DNA of 64,000 nt from Stappia indica (GCF_001696535.1 NZ_MBQE01000002.1:186001-250000); one strand, 5' to 3'. Positions 1-12,567 are shown, numbered from the stretch's first letter. Program-made: numbers and translations. Notes: a model not told the origin generated them from the letters alone.

Positions 1-78
1 CACGCAACGGATGGGCCGGACACCGGCGCCACCGCATTCGCGGTTCGCCGCGACACAAGGACCGACGGAGCCTAGAGT

Positions 79-1434
79 ATGATCAGACAGGCATCTGCCA
101 GCATTGCACGCTCCTGCTCGCGAATGGCCGCCCTGCTGCTTGCAGCGGTCGTTCTGAGCTTCGGACTGCTTCCGTCCGAGCGCGCGTCGGCAGCTTTGGA
201 GATCGTCATCAACCAAGGCAACATCGAGCCGCTGCCCATCGCCCTTCCGGCCTTTTCGGGAGCTGGGGGCGAGGCGCAGCTGGCGTCGGAAATCACCGAC
301 GTGATCAAGGCCGATCTTGCCCGGTCCGGTCTCTTCCGGCCTCTCGACCCGGCCAGCTTCATCGAGACGGGCGTGAACGTGAACACGCCGCCGGAGTTCG
401 GCTCCTGGCGCCCGATCGGCGCGCAGGCGCTGGTGGTCGGTGCGATCGAGCGGCAGTCGGACGGCCGTATCCGTGCCGAATTCCGCCTGTGGGACGTTTT
501 CGCCGGCCAGCAGATGCTGGGCCAGCAGTTCTACACCACGGCCGACAACTGGCGGCGCATGGCGCATATCATCGCCGACGCGATCTATGAGCGGCTGACC
601 GGCGAGAAGGGCTATTTCGATACCCGCATCGTCTACATCGACGAGACCGGCGCCAAGGACAAGCGCGTCAAGCGGCTGGCCATCATGGACCAGGACGGCG
701 CCAACGTGCGTTACCTGACCAACGGCAGCGATCTGGTGCTGACGCCGCGCTTCTCGCCCTCGCGGCAGGAAGTGACCTACATGGCCTATGCCGGCACCGA
801 GCCGCGCGTCTACCTGCTCAACATCGAGACGGGTCAGCGCGAGATGGTCGGCAACTTCCCGGGCATGACTTTCGCACCGCGCTTCTCGCCTGACGGCCAG
901 CGGGTGGCGATGAGCCTGCAGCAGGGCGGCAATGCCAACATCTTCGAGATGGACCTGCGCTCGCGCCGCACCACGCGGCTGACCAACACGCCGGCCATCG
1001 ACACCAGCCCGTCCTATTCGCCGGACGGCAGCCGGATCGTCTTCGAGTCCGACCGCGGCGGCACGCAGCAGCTCTACGTGATGGACGCCAATGGCGGCAA
1101 TCCGCAGCGCATCAGCTTCGGACCGGGACGTTATTCGACGCCGGTCTGGTCGCCGCGCGGCGACCTGATCGCCTTCACGAAGATGAACCAGGGGCGCTTC
1201 ATGATCGGCGTGATGCGGCCGGACGGCTCGGGCGAGCGCGTCCTGACCGAGGGCTATCACAACGAGGGGCCGGCCTGGTCGCCGAACGGCCGCGTGCTGG
1301 TGTTCTTCCGCGATACGCCGGGCGCCAATGGCGGGCCGCAGCTGTGGACCGTGGACCTGACCGGTTACAACGAGCAGCGCCTGCCGACGCCGGCCTTCGG
1401 TTCGGACCCGGCCTGGTCTCCCTTGCTGGAATAG
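79..1434 (+). CDS. tolB: TolB, periplasmic beta-propeller of the Tol-Pal system
   Basis: Periplasmic component of the Tol-Pal complex, which links outer membrane, peptidoglycan and inner membrane during constriction. The 451-residue product is full length for the family. It begins with a Sec signal peptide (basic start, [13 protein letters not shown] core, ASA cleavage region near residue 38). An N-terminal alpha/beta domain follows to about residue 165, then TolB propeller repeats marked by recurring FSPDG, YSPDG and WSPNG motifs. The pal gene follows 141 bp downstream, the usual tolB-pal order; tolQRA would be expected just to the left, outside the window. Confidence 0.97.
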   Translation: MIRQASASIARSCSRMAALLLAAVVLSFGLLPSERASAALEIVINQGNIEPLPIALPAFSGAGGEAQLASEITDVIKADLARSGLFRPLDPASFIETGVNVNTPPEFGSWRPIGAQALVVGAIERQSDGRIRAEFRLWDVFAGQQMLGQQFYTTADNWRRMAHIIADAIYERLTGEKGYFDTRIVYIDETGAKDKRVKRLAIMDQDGANVRYLTNGSDLVLTPRFSPSRQEVTYMAYAGTEPRVYLLNIETGQREMVGNFPGMTFAPRFSPDGQRVAMSLQQGGNANIFEMDLRSRRTTRLTNTPAIDTSPSYSPDGSRIVFESDRGGTQQLYVMDANGGNPQRISFGPGRYSTPVWSPRGDLIAFTKMNQGRFMIGVMRPDGSGERVLTEGYHNEGPAWSPNGRVLVFFRDTPGANGGPQLWTVDLTGYNEQRLPTPAFGSDPAWSPLLE

Positions 1435-1446
1435 GCAACCGCGCCT

Positions 1447-1470
1447 AAGCTGGGGGTCAGCCCCCAGCTT
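1447..1470 (+). terminator. Perfect hairpin between tolB and pal
   Basis: AAGCTGGGGG pairs perfectly with CCCCCAGCTT around a TCAG loop, starting 12 bp after the tolB stop. No T-run follows. It could be an attenuating or mRNA-stabilising hairpin that sets the ratio of tolB to pal message rather than a full terminator. Confidence 0.45.
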
Positions 1471-1575
1471 GAGCTGCGCAAGATTTCGTTAACCACGTTG
1501 ATGAACGCGCGCTTAACCGGTTTCGCTGTAGAAGCGTTTACCCTGTCGGGGTGGTGGGGATCAGGAGTGAGTTTC

Positions 1576-2061
1576 ATGATGAATTTCGGGATGCGAAGCC
1601 GCGGTGCGCGCATTGCCTCCGTTGTCGCCGGCGCGATGCTGCTGGCGGCCTGCGCGCAGACCAAGCCGGACGGGCTGACTGGCAACGTCCAGCCCGGCAC
1701 CGGTCAGGACTTCGTGGTGAACGTCGGCGACCGCGTGTTCTTCGGCAACGACCAGACGACGCTGTCGCCGCAGGCGACCGCGACGCTGGACAAGCAGGCA
1801 CAGTGGCTGAACAGCTACAGCCGCTACACCGTGACCATCGAGGGTCATGCGGACGAGCGCGGCACGCGCCAGTACAACATCGCTCTTGGCGCAAGGCGCG
1901 CGGATGCGGTGCGCAACTACCTGGTCGCGCGCGGCATTCCGGGCAACCGCATCAAGACGGTGTCCTATGGCAAGGAGCGCCCGGTCGCAGTTTGCAACGA
2001 CGAGAGCTGCTGGACGCAGAACCGTCGTGCGGTGACCGTGCTCGACAACGCCGGAAGCTGA
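1576..2061 (+). CDS. pal: Pal, peptidoglycan-associated outer-membrane lipoprotein
   Basis: Lipoprotein that anchors the outer membrane to peptidoglycan and partners TolB. I chose the start at 1576 because an AGGAGTGA ribosome-binding site lies just upstream and the resulting signal peptide ends in a lipobox LLAAC with the lipidated Cys at residue 26. An upstream in-frame start at 1498 would bury the signal peptide. Residues 50-160 form an OmpA-like domain, with the motif GHADERGTRQYN and the C-terminal NRRAV typical of meso-DAP binding. The product is 161 residues, normal for Pal. Confidence 0.96.
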   Translation: MMNFGMRSRGARIASVVAGAMLLAACAQTKPDGLTGNVQPGTGQDFVVNVGDRVFFGNDQTTLSPQATATLDKQAQWLNSYSRYTVTIEGHADERGTRQYNIALGARRADAVRNYLVARGIPGNRIKTVSYGKERPVAVCNDESCWTQNRRAVTVLDNAGS

Positions 2062-2266
2062 GCGGCCTACCAGCCGTATCGGTAACGATCTGCCTTCGGG
2101 GCGGCCGGACGGGACACCGTCGCGGCCGCCCTTGCGTTTGTGCTCCGGGCGAGGCGCGCGGCCAGCGCCAACGTCAAAATTTGGCCGAAGTCGCAGCGCC
2201 CTGTGCTATTGCGTTCAGGCGAATGGCCGGGCACTCGCCCCGCCGTCGCACGGGCGGAGGACAGGC

Positions 2267-3277
2267 ATGAAGCGATTGAAACCCATGGCTTTCAGAATTC
2301 TACCCGGCGTGTTTGCGCTGGTGATGCTGCTTGCGGTGCCGCAAGGGGCGTCGGCGCAGCTTTTCGGCTCCCGCAACGACAGCGATGCTGCGGTGCGGAT
2401 CAACCAGGTCGAGGAGCAGATGCGCAACCTCACCGGCCAGATCGAGCAGCTCAACTACCAGATCCGCCAGCTGCAGGAGCAGCTCCAGCGGATGCAGGAA
2501 GACAACGAGTATCGCTTCCAGCAGCTGGAACAGGGCGGCCGCAAGCGGTCGGACGCGGCGCCGGCTCAGCCTTCTGGCCAACCCTCCGGTCAGCCCGGCG
2601 ATCTCGCCGGTCTCCAGGGCGGCGAGAGCTACGGCCCGGCGTCCGGCACGCTCGGCCAGCTGCCTGCGGACGGGTCGGGCGATGCCGAGTTCGGTGCCGA
2701 GGGCGGCTATTCCCAGGATGGCTCCGGCTCGCTCGGAACCGGGCCGCTCGACCTGTCGGCGCTGGCGCGCGGCCAGGGCGGCGCGGGCGGCTACGCAACC
2801 GGCGGAGGGCAGGGCGACCTGCCCCCCGGCGTTTCCGGTGGCCAGCAGCAGCAGGACTCGTTCGGCATGGCGTCGGCCCCTTCGTCCGGCAGCTCGCCGC
2901 GTGCGTCCTACGACAGCGCTTACTCGATGATCATGGCCGGCGACTATTCCGGCGCCGAAGCCGGCTTCAAGGACTTTCTGCAGCAGCATCCCAACGATCC
3001 GCTGGCGGCCAATGCGCAGTTCTGGCTGGGCGAGAGCCTCTATGCCCGCAAGCAGTACCGCGATGCGGCCGATGCGTTCCTGAAGAGCTATACCGACTAT
3101 CCCGACAGTTCCAAGGTGACCGATAGCCTGCTGAAGCTCGGCCTGTCGCTCAAGGGCATCGGCCAGAAGGACGCCGCCTGCGCCACCTTCAGCGAACTGT
3201 TGACCAAGTATCCGGGCGCGCCGACCTCGATCCGTGCCGAAGCCCAGGCCCAGCAGCAGAGCGGTGGCTGCGTCTGA
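2267..3277 (+). CDS. cpoB: CpoB (YbgF), Tol-Pal-associated TPR protein
   Basis: Periplasmic coordinator of peptidoglycan synthesis and outer-membrane constriction, the last member of the tol-pal cluster. The start at 2267 gives a signal peptide ending ASA-Q near residue 30; an earlier in-frame start at 2132 lacks one. A coiled coil with Gln/Leu heptads occupies about residues 40-75. A long Gly/Ser/Gln-rich linker runs to about residue 215, and TPR repeats (YDSAYSMIMAGDYSGAEAGF, FWLGESLYARKQY) end the protein. The linker is longer than in E. coli. The tilS start lies inside the 3' end. Confidence 0.93.
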   Translation: MKRLKPMAFRILPGVFALVMLLAVPQGASAQLFGSRNDSDAAVRINQVEEQMRNLTGQIEQLNYQIRQLQEQLQRMQEDNEYRFQQLEQGGRKRSDAAPAQPSGQPSGQPGDLAGLQGGESYGPASGTLGQLPADGSGDAEFGAEGGYSQDGSGSLGTGPLDLSALARGQGGAGGYATGGGQGDLPPGVSGGQQQQDSFGMASAPSSGSSPRASYDSAYSMIMAGDYSGAEAGFKDFLQQHPNDPLAANAQFWLGESLYARKQYRDAADAFLKSYTDYPDSSKVTDSLLKLGLSLKGIGQKDAACATFSELLTKYPGAPTSIRAEAQAQQQSGGCV

Positions 3278-4601
3278 CCGCGTGCGGCCCGTCTGCGAGA
3301 CGCAGGCCGACGCCCTCCTTGCTCTGCTGATCCCGTTTCGCCGCCTCGCGCTTGCCGTGTCGGGCGGCCCGGATTCCACGGCTCTGCTGCTGCTTGTCGC
3401 CGCCTGGCGCGCGCGCAGGACCGATGCTCCCGAAATTCACGTTCTGACCGTCGATCACGGTCTGCGCCCGGAAGCCGCCGAGGAGGCGCGCGCCGTTGCC
3501 GCCCTCTCCGAGCGGCTGGGCTTTCCCTGCCGGATCCTGACGTCGACCGCGCCCAAGCCCGCGGCCAACCGACAGGCTGCGGCACGCGACCTGCGCCAGG
3601 GGCTGCTGCTGGCAGCCTGCGCGGAGCTTGGCGCCGACGCGCTGGTGCTGGCCCACCATCTGGACGACCAGGCCGAAACCTTTCTGCTGCGCCTTGCCCG
3701 AGGCAGCGGCGTCTACGGCCTTGCCGCGATGTCCGCTCGGGGCGTCTGGCAGGATGATGCGGGAACCTGCGTGGCTGTGCTGCGGCCCTTGCTGGCGATC
3801 TCCAAGGCAAGCCTGATCGCCACATGCGAGGCTGCCGGCGAGACCTTCGCCGAAGACCCCTCCAATGAGGACCCTGCCTATGCGCGAACGCGGCTGCGTG
3901 GCTTGATGCCGGCGCTGGCGCGCGAGGGCCTCGATGCCGAGACGCTCGCTGCGACGGCAGCGCGTCTGGCCTCGGCGGCGGCGGTCGTCGACGCGCAGGT
4001 CGATGCGGTGCTGGCGTCCGCGGCCGTTTTTCATCCGGCGGGCCCCGCGCGGGTCTCCGTCGCGGCGCTGGCCCGCCTGCCGCGCGAAACGCTGCTGCGC
4101 CTCCTTGCAAGGTTGCTTGCGGATGTCGGCGGGGAGACCTATCCGCCGCGCCTGGTGCGGCTGGAAGGGCTGGTGGAGCGGCTCGCGGAAAGCGATCGCG
4201 TTCAGGTGACGCTTTCGGGAGTGGTGGCGCGCCGGCGCGATGGCGAGATCGTCTTCTGGCGCGAGCCGGGGCGGACCGGGCTGGCGCCTGCGGACTTGAA
4301 CGGACCCGGCCGGGTTGTCTTCGACCGTCGCTTCCTGCTGGAGGCAGAGTGCGGCGGTTATTTTCGCATCGTGCCGCTGGGCCGGCTTTCGGACCACGGG
4401 TTCGACCGCAAGGCGGCTGGAGACTGGCCGTCGCAGGCCTTTGCCGGGGCTCCTTTGCTGCTGGGGCCCGGCGATGCGTCCTATTGTCCCGGTCTTGCCG
4501 GGGAAGCGCCTGCGGGCGTCCGGTTGGTCCCGATCGCACGACGGGAAAGCCTGTGGCGCCCGGAACTTGGGGCGAATCCCTTCGGCCGGGGAGAAATTTA
4601 A
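3234..4601 (+). CDS. tilS: TilS, tRNA(Ile)-lysidine synthase
   Basis: Adds lysine to C34 of the CAU-anticodon tRNA-Ile so that it reads AUA. The N-terminal PP-loop ATPase signature SGGPDS is at about residues 43-48. HHLDDQAET and the family's RLARGSG segment follow, with a divergent C-terminal region of normal length (455 aa in all). The reading frame opens at a GTG (3234) inside the last 44 bases of cpoB, which suggests translational coupling. The exact start is uncertain because no strong ribosome-binding site stands out. The tol-pal/tilS/ftsH order is common in alphaproteobacteria. Confidence 0.92.
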   Translation: MPKPRPSSRAVAASDRVRPVCETQADALLALLIPFRRLALAVSGGPDSTALLLLVAAWRARRTDAPEIHVLTVDHGLRPEAAEEARAVAALSERLGFPCRILTSTAPKPAANRQAAARDLRQGLLLAACAELGADALVLAHHLDDQAETFLLRLARGSGVYGLAAMSARGVWQDDAGTCVAVLRPLLAISKASLIATCEAAGETFAEDPSNEDPAYARTRLRGLMPALAREGLDAETLAATAARLASAAAVVDAQVDAVLASAAVFHPAGPARVSVAALARLPRETLLRLLARLLADVGGETYPPRLVRLEGLVERLAESDRVQVTLSGVVARRRDGEIVFWREPGRTGLAPADLNGPGRVVFDRRFLLEAECGGYFRIVPLGRLSDHGFDRKAAGDWPSQAFAGAPLLLGPGDASYCPGLAGEAPAGVRLVPIARRESLWRPELGANPFGRGEI

Positions 4602-4730
4602 GAAAAATGAGACCTGTTTCGTGCGAATCTCCTTCGTCGCCTTGGCAGTCCGGTCGCGCGGACCTATCTTGGCTCTGAAGGACTTCTTTCCAGCGCAGAC
4701 CGCCGCCTCGTCGCGGTGAAGGAACCGCTC

Positions 4731-6659
<1,929 letters not shown>

Positions 6660-6681
6660 GCGGTCTCTTGAAAGATCGAGT

Positions 6682-6713
6682 AAACGGCCCGGCAGGCGAC
6701 TGCCGGGCCGTTT
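6682..6713 (+). terminator. Intrinsic terminator after ftsH
   Basis: A 13-bp perfect stem, AAACGGCCCGGCA with TGCCGGGCCGTTT around a GGCGAC loop, lies 22 bp after the ftsH stop. It suggests glmM has its own promoter in the remaining 230 bp, for which I see only AT-rich sequence around 6742-6795. Confidence 0.85.
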
Positions 6714-6946
6714 CCGTTCCGGCGGGCGGGCTCTTGCCTGTAACGAACGAAAACAAATTTTGAACTCCTTTGTGGCAGCTTGGTGCTACATGGAGGGGCC
6801 GTCGGCGAGGCAGGAACGCCTGCCGGCGCGCGACAGGCGAGACCGGCACAAGGGCCGGGTGCAGCTGCAGCAGCGGGTCACGGCCCGCCGTGTGGCCGCA
6901 CGGACGCCGGTCCGGCAGGCCTCCCGCCGCAGAAGACAGGGTCGAC

Positions 6947-8293
6947 ATGACGCGCAAGTATTTCGGAACCGACGGCATTCGCGGCACGGCCAATCGTGCG
7001 CCGATGACGCCGGATATCGCCCTCAAGGTCGGCATGGCCGCCGGTTTGTCCTTCCGCAACGGCGTTCATCGCCACCGGGTGGTGATCGGCAAGGACACGC
7101 GCCTGTCCGGCTACATGATCGAGAACGCGCTGGTCGCCGGCTTCACCGCCGTGGGGCTCGACGTGCTGCTGCTCGGGCCGATGCCGACGCCGGCCGTGGC
7201 GATGCTGACGCGCTCGGTGCGCGCCGATCTCGGCGTGATGATCTCCGCCTCGCACAATCCCTATCAGGACAACGGCATCAAGTTCTTCGGCCCCGACGGC
7301 TACAAGCTGTCGGACGATGCGGAGAAGGAGATCGAACGACTGATCGATCAGGACCTGTCGCGTCAGTTGGCCTCGCCGTCCGAACTCGGCCGGGCCAAGC
7401 GCATCGATGGCATGCGCGACCGCTATGTGGAATTCGCCAAGCGCACCTTGCCGCGCGAGATGAGCCTGGCCGGCCTGAGGATCGTCGTCGACTGCGCCAA
7501 TGGCGCCGCCTACAAGGTCGCCCCCGAGGTTCTCTGGGAACTCGGTGCCGAAGTGATCGCCATCGGCGTCGATCCGGACGGCTACAACATCAACCTGAAA
7601 TGCGGCTCGACCGACACCGATGCCCTGTGCCGCAAGGTGCATGAGGTGAGGGCGGATATCGGCATCGCGCTCGATGGCGATGCGGACCGGGTGATCATCG
7701 TCGACGAGAACGGCAAGGTGGTCGACGGCGATCAGCTGATGGCGGTTGTCGCCCAGTCCTGGCTCGAGGACGGGCGCCTGGCGGCCTCCGGCATCGTTGC
7801 GACGGTGATGTCCAATCTCGGCCTGGAGCGCTATCTCGGCGGCCTCGGCCTGACGCTGGCGCGCACCAAGGTCGGCGACCGCTACGTGGTCGAGCACATG
7901 CGCCAGCACGGCTACAACGTGGGCGGCGAGCAGTCCGGCCACATCGTCCTGTCCGACTTCGCCACCACCGGCGACGGCCTTGTCGCGGCGTTGCAGGTGC
8001 TGGCCTGCGTGTCCAAGCTCGGCCGGCCGGTCTCCGAGGTCTGCCGCCGGTTCGATCCGGTGCCGCAGATCCTGCGCAACGTGCGTTATTCCGGTGCCAC
8101 GCCGCTCGACGATCCCAGCGTGCAGGCGGCGATCGAGGACGGCCGCAAGACGCTCGGCAACAGCGGACGCCTGCTGATCCGTGCATCGGGCACCGAGCCG
8201 CTGATCCGCGTCATGGGCGAGGCGGACAATGAGGACGTCCTGACCGGTGTGGTCGACCGGATCGCGGAGGCGGTGGCGCGCGCAGCCGCCTGA
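6947..8293 (+). CDS. glmM: GlmM, phosphoglucosamine mutase
   Basis: Interconverts glucosamine-6-phosphate and glucosamine-1-phosphate on the route to UDP-GlcNAc for peptidoglycan and lipopolysaccharide. The product begins [13 protein letters not shown] and carries the phosphoserine active-site loop ISASHNP, the metal loop DGDADR and the sugar-binding GEQSGHI. The phosphate-binding [12 protein letters not shown] lies near the C-terminus. The 448-residue length is typical. The start at 6947 is set by homology; an upstream in-frame extension to 6770 is not protein-like. Confidence 0.97.
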   Translation: MTRKYFGTDGIRGTANRAPMTPDIALKVGMAAGLSFRNGVHRHRVVIGKDTRLSGYMIENALVAGFTAVGLDVLLLGPMPTPAVAMLTRSVRADLGVMISASHNPYQDNGIKFFGPDGYKLSDDAEKEIERLIDQDLSRQLASPSELGRAKRIDGMRDRYVEFAKRTLPREMSLAGLRIVVDCANGAAYKVAPEVLWELGAEVIAIGVDPDGYNINLKCGSTDTDALCRKVHEVRADIGIALDGDADRVIIVDENGKVVDGDQLMAVVAQSWLEDGRLAASGIVATVMSNLGLERYLGGLGLTLARTKVGDRYVVEHMRQHGYNVGGEQSGHIVLSDFATTGDGLVAALQVLACVSKLGRPVSEVCRRFDPVPQILRNVRYSGATPLDDPSVQAAIEDGRKTLGNSGRLLIRASGTEPLIRVMGEADNEDVLTGVVDRIAEAVARAAA

Positions 8294-8319
8294 TCCCCTC
8301 CCTTCGCACGCTTCATTCG

Positions 8320-8353
8320 AGGGGCCGTCTTCCCGATAGGGGAGGCGGCCTCT
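8320..8353 (+). terminator. Terminator after glmM
   Basis: A 15-bp stem with three G-T wobbles, AGGGGCCGTCTTCCC against GGGGAGGCGGCCTCT, closes a GATA loop 27 bp after the glmM stop. The downstream side is T-rich. Confidence 0.7.
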
Positions 8354-8465
8354 TGCGTATGGTTAATGCTTTGCAAATATCGGAGGAGAACTGTTGCCGA
8401 TTGCTATGGGTCTTTCCAGTCGTTTACTCTTCGTTAAGGTAAAAAAACACGGTTAAATTTTACGG

Positions 8466-8480
8466 TTAAGCCGCCCTTAA
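8466..8480 (+). promoter_or_regulatory. CtrA-type box (TTAA-N7-TTAA) before the Omp gene
   Basis: TTAAGCCGCCCTTAA matches the full CtrA consensus TTAA-N7-TTAA exactly, about 85 bp before the start at 8566. Further TTAA half sites lie at 8434 and 8453. CtrA itself is encoded at 47383. Whether the site is occupied is inference. Confidence 0.55.
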
Positions 8481-8565
8481 GCATTTTCGACAAATCTATC
8501 CTCGTGTTTCACGTGCGCGGCCGGCAAAGGATGACTGTTCGGACGCACCCTACGAGGACCGAGAC

Positions 8566-9363
8566 ATGAGCAGCCATATCAAGAAAATGTGCCTGGCTGG
8601 CGTCGCGATAATCGTCTCGTCAGCCGTCCACGCAGCGGACATGCCGATCCCGGTGATCGAACATGTTCCCGAAGTGCCGGTTGTGACGGGCGGTTGGTAT
8701 CTGCGTGGCGACATCGGCTACAAGATCTACCAGACCCCCAGCGTCGCCTACGGGCCGTCCAACTTCACCAACGAGAAGATGGATCGCACCGGCATGGTCG
8801 GCGTCGGCGTCGGCTACAAGTTCAGCGACTATCTGCGTGCAGACGTGACGGTGGACTACGAGTTCCCGGCCAAGGTTACCGGCTATGCGCCGTGCCCGGC
8901 GCCGTGCGGCGGCCCCGGCCTCGCCGGCTTCTCCACGGAGACGGCCGACATCGACGTGCTGACCTTCCTGGTCAACGGTTACATCGACCTCGGCACCTGG
9001 GCGGGCTTCACCCCGTATGTCGGCGCCGGTATCGGTACCTCCTACGTGACCTCCAAGGATGTGAAGTTCGTCAACCCGAACGGCACCTCCGGTTCTTATC
9101 CGGGCGACAGCAGCTGGAACTTCTCCTGGGCCCTGATGGCCGGTGGCTCCTACGAGCTGAGCCAGAACTGGGCGATCGATGCCGGTTACCGCTACCTGAA
9201 CATCGGCAACGCCTACAGCAAGAGCTTCAGCACGGGCGGCGCCAACCCGTCCTACAAGATCCGCTACGAGGATCTGGCTGCGCACGAGTTCCGCGTCGGC
9301 ATGCGCTACACGTTCAACTCGGGCCCGGCCTTCCTGCCGGAGCCGATCATGGCCAAGTACTGA
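8566..9363 (+). CDS. Outer-membrane beta-barrel protein (Omp25/Omp31-like)
   Basis: A 265-residue OmpA-type eight-stranded barrel of the kind abundant in Hyphomicrobiales envelopes. It has a signal peptide ending VHA-AD near residue 24. Alternating aromatic strands follow, such as GGWYLRGDIGYKIY, VGVGVGYKFSDYLRADVTVDYEF and YVGAGIGTSYV, and the chain ends in FRVGMRYTF, a typical C-terminal barrel strand followed by a short tail. It stands alone between terminators, with a CtrA-type box in its 272-bp upstream region. The specific ligand or role is unknown. Confidence 0.85.
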   Translation: MSSHIKKMCLAGVAIIVSSAVHAADMPIPVIEHVPEVPVVTGGWYLRGDIGYKIYQTPSVAYGPSNFTNEKMDRTGMVGVGVGYKFSDYLRADVTVDYEFPAKVTGYAPCPAPCGGPGLAGFSTETADIDVLTFLVNGYIDLGTWAGFTPYVGAGIGTSYVTSKDVKFVNPNGTSGSYPGDSSWNFSWALMAGGSYELSQNWAIDAGYRYLNIGNAYSKSFSTGGANPSYKIRYEDLAAHEFRVGMRYTFNSGPAFLPEPIMAKY

Positions 9364-9412
9364 GCAGGCCCTTTGCGGCCTCGTGCCGCAGCGGCGACTT
9401 GCAAAGTCTCCA

Positions 9413-9440
9413 GGAACCGGGCCTCGTGCCCGGTTCCTTT
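9413..9440 (+). terminator. Terminator after the Omp gene
   Basis: GGAACCGGGC pairs perfectly with GCCCGGTTCC around CTCGT, followed by TTTCGTT. It separates the barrel gene from the serC leader. Confidence 0.85.
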
Positions 9441-9560
9441 CGTTATGGGGACCCCTTCAGGAGGGAAGAGCCGCCTTCCGCATGATCGCGGTTCGTTCCG
9501 CGAGATACTGCGACAAGATGCATGGTCAAATCAGACGGGACTTGTGGTTCTTGAGCCCTT

Positions 9561-9605
9561 CGGATATCTCCGTCGGTGGGACACTCCTCCCCAACGAGGA
9601 GCACC
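9561..9605 (+). ncRNA. Candidate serC leader RNA
   Basis: Just upstream of the serC start (9625) are two hairpins. The first is CGGA/TCCG (9561-9572) around TATC. The second is CTCCTC/GAGGAG (9584-9601) around CCCAAC, extended across a GGACA bulge by GGTG/CACC (9575-9578 with 9602-9605). A cis-regulatory RNA called the serC motif is known upstream of serC in alphaproteobacteria. Position and two-hairpin layout fit, but I matched it from memory, not with a covariance model. Confidence 0.55.
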
Positions 9606-9624
9606 TATCTGGAAGGGTAGTCAG

Positions 9625-10800
<1,176 letters not shown>

Positions 10801-10839
10801 GCCTCTTTCCCACACGAGAGACAGACATGACCGGCTGCC

Positions 10840-10863
10840 CCCTTGCGAATCCCTTCGCAAGGG
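10840..10863 (+). promoter_or_regulatory. Hairpin between serC and serA, inside a possible 28-codon leader ORF
   Basis: CCCTTGCGAA pairs perfectly with TTCGCAAGGG around a TCCC loop, 31 bp before the serA start. A small reading frame from ATG 10827 to TGA 10913 (28 codons) runs through the hairpin and overlaps the serA start. It could be an mRNA processing or attenuation element. There is no T-run, so simple termination is unlikely. Confidence 0.4.
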
Positions 10864-10894
10864 AGGCGGACCGGCAAGCCAGGGAGACTAGCCA

Positions 10895-12481
10895 ATGGCC
10901 CCCAAGGTTCTGATTTCCGACAAGCTGTCCGAAGCCGCTGTCGAGATTTTCCGCTCGCGCGGCGTCGAGGTCGACTACCGCCCGGATCTGGGCAAGGACA
11001 AGGATGCGCTGCTCGCCGCCATCGGCGACTATGACGGCCTTGCGATCCGCTCTGCCACCAAGGTGACGGCCAAGCTGCTCGAGGCCACCGACCGCCTCAA
11101 GGTGGTCGGTCGTGCCGGCATCGGCGTCGACAATGTCGACATTCCGGCGGCCTCCGCCAAGGGTGTCATCGTGATGAACACGCCCTTCGGCAACTCCATC
11201 ACCACGGCCGAGCACGCCATCGCGATGATGTTCGCGGTCGCCCGGCAGATCCCCGCCGCCGATACCTCCACCCAGGCCGGCAAGTGGGAGAAGTCCCGCT
11301 TCATGGGCGCCGAGATCACCTCCAAGACCTTCGGCCTGATCGGCTGCGGCAATATCGGCTCCATCGTCGCCGACCGCGCCATCGGCCTGAAGATGCGGGT
11401 GGTGGCGTTTGATCCGTTCCTGTCGGACGAGCGGGCCATCGACCTTGGCGTCGAGAAGGTCGACCTGGACACGCTGCTGGCGCGGGCCGATGTGATCTCG
11501 CTGCACACGCCGCTGACCGAGAAGACCCGCAACATCATCGACGCCGCGGCGATCGCGAAGATGCGCAAGGGCGTCATCCTGATCAACTGCGCACGCGGCG
11601 GACTGGTCGACGAGGCGGCGCTGCGCGCGGCGCTCGAGAGCGGCAAGGTGGGCGGTGCCGGTGTCGACGTGTTCGTCGACGAACCGGCGACGGAGAACGT
11701 CCTGTTCGGCGCGCCGAACCTGGTTTGCACGCCGCATCTGGGTGCCTCGACCACCGAGGCGCAGGAGAATGTCGCCCTGCAGGTTGCCGAGCAGATGTCG
11801 GATTACCTGATGAAGGGTGCCGTCTCCAACGCGCTCAACATGCCGTCGATCACCGCCGAGGAAGCGCCCCGCCTGACGCCTTTCGTCAAGCTGGCCGAAC
11901 TGCTCGGCTCCTTCGCCGGCCAGCTGACCGAGACCAGCCTCAGCGGCATCCGCCTCGAATACGAGGGCGACGTCGCCGAGATGAACATCAAGGCGCTGAC
12001 GGCGGCGGCCCTGACCGGCGTGCTGCAGCCGCTGTTGCAGACCGTCAACATGGTCTCGGCTCCGGTGATGGCGCGCGAGCGCGGCATCCTCGTCGAAGAG
12101 GTCCGCCGGGCCCAGGCCGGTGCCTATGAGAACTATATCCGCCTGACCGTGAAGACCGAGCGCCAGGAGCGGTCCGTCGCCGGCACGGTCTTCTCCGACA
12201 GCAAGCCGCGCATCATCCAGGTGAAGGGCATCAACATGGAGGCCGAGCTCGGTCCCCACATGCTCTACGTCACCAACGAGGACAAGCCGGGCTTCATCGG
12301 TCAGCTCGGCACCTTGCTGGGCGAGGCGGGCGTGAACATCGCCACCTTCAACCTCGGCCGTACGGCGCCGGGCGAAGACGCGATCTGCCTGGTCGAGGTG
12401 GACGGCGAGGTGCCGGAGGCAGTGCTGGCGAAGATCAGCGCGCTGCCGCATGTGAAGCAGGCAAAGCCGCTGGAGTTCTGA
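10895..12481 (+). CDS. serA: SerA, D-3-phosphoglycerate dehydrogenase
   Basis: Oxidises 3-phosphoglycerate to 3-phosphohydroxypyruvate with NAD+, the committed step of serine synthesis. At 528 residues it is the long (type I) form. An N-terminal substrate domain precedes the NAD-binding segment GLIGCGNIGSIVADRA. Catalytic region residues fall in NCARGGLVDE and the His of CTPHLGAST. An intervening ASB domain and a C-terminal ACT domain (MLYVTNEDKPGFIGQLGTLLGEAGVNIATF, about residues 455-525) suggest serine feedback control. AGGGAGACTAGCC supplies the ribosome-binding site. Confidence 0.97.
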   Translation: MAPKVLISDKLSEAAVEIFRSRGVEVDYRPDLGKDKDALLAAIGDYDGLAIRSATKVTAKLLEATDRLKVVGRAGIGVDNVDIPAASAKGVIVMNTPFGNSITTAEHAIAMMFAVARQIPAADTSTQAGKWEKSRFMGAEITSKTFGLIGCGNIGSIVADRAIGLKMRVVAFDPFLSDERAIDLGVEKVDLDTLLARADVISLHTPLTEKTRNIIDAAAIAKMRKGVILINCARGGLVDEAALRAALESGKVGGAGVDVFVDEPATENVLFGAPNLVCTPHLGASTTEAQENVALQVAEQMSDYLMKGAVSNALNMPSITAEEAPRLTPFVKLAELLGSFAGQLTETSLSGIRLEYEGDVAEMNIKALTAAALTGVLQPLLQTVNMVSAPVMARERGILVEEVRRAQAGAYENYIRLTVKTERQERSVAGTVFSDSKPRIIQVKGINMEAELGPHMLYVTNEDKPGFIGQLGTLLGEAGVNIATFNLGRTAPGEDAICLVEVDGEVPEAVLAKISALPHVKQAKPLEF

Positions 12482-12532
12482 CGGGGGCGCGCCTCGCGGC
12501 ATCCCCGCCAAACGAAAATGGCGACACAAAAG

Positions 12533-12567
12533 AAAAGGCCGGAGCGGGTTTGCCGCTCCGGCCTTTT
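12533..12567. terminator. Bidirectional terminator between serA and the convergent gene
   Basis: A 15-bp perfect stem AAAAGGCCGGAGCGG with CCGCTCCGGCCTTTT around GTTTG has A-runs and T-runs on its flanks. It can end both serA and the gene arriving from 14375. Confidence 0.93.

Noticed and set aside
1489-1516. TTAACCA and TTAACCGG before pal as a CtrA site
   Set aside because: The two half sites are 20 bp apart and on their own too short to support a call.
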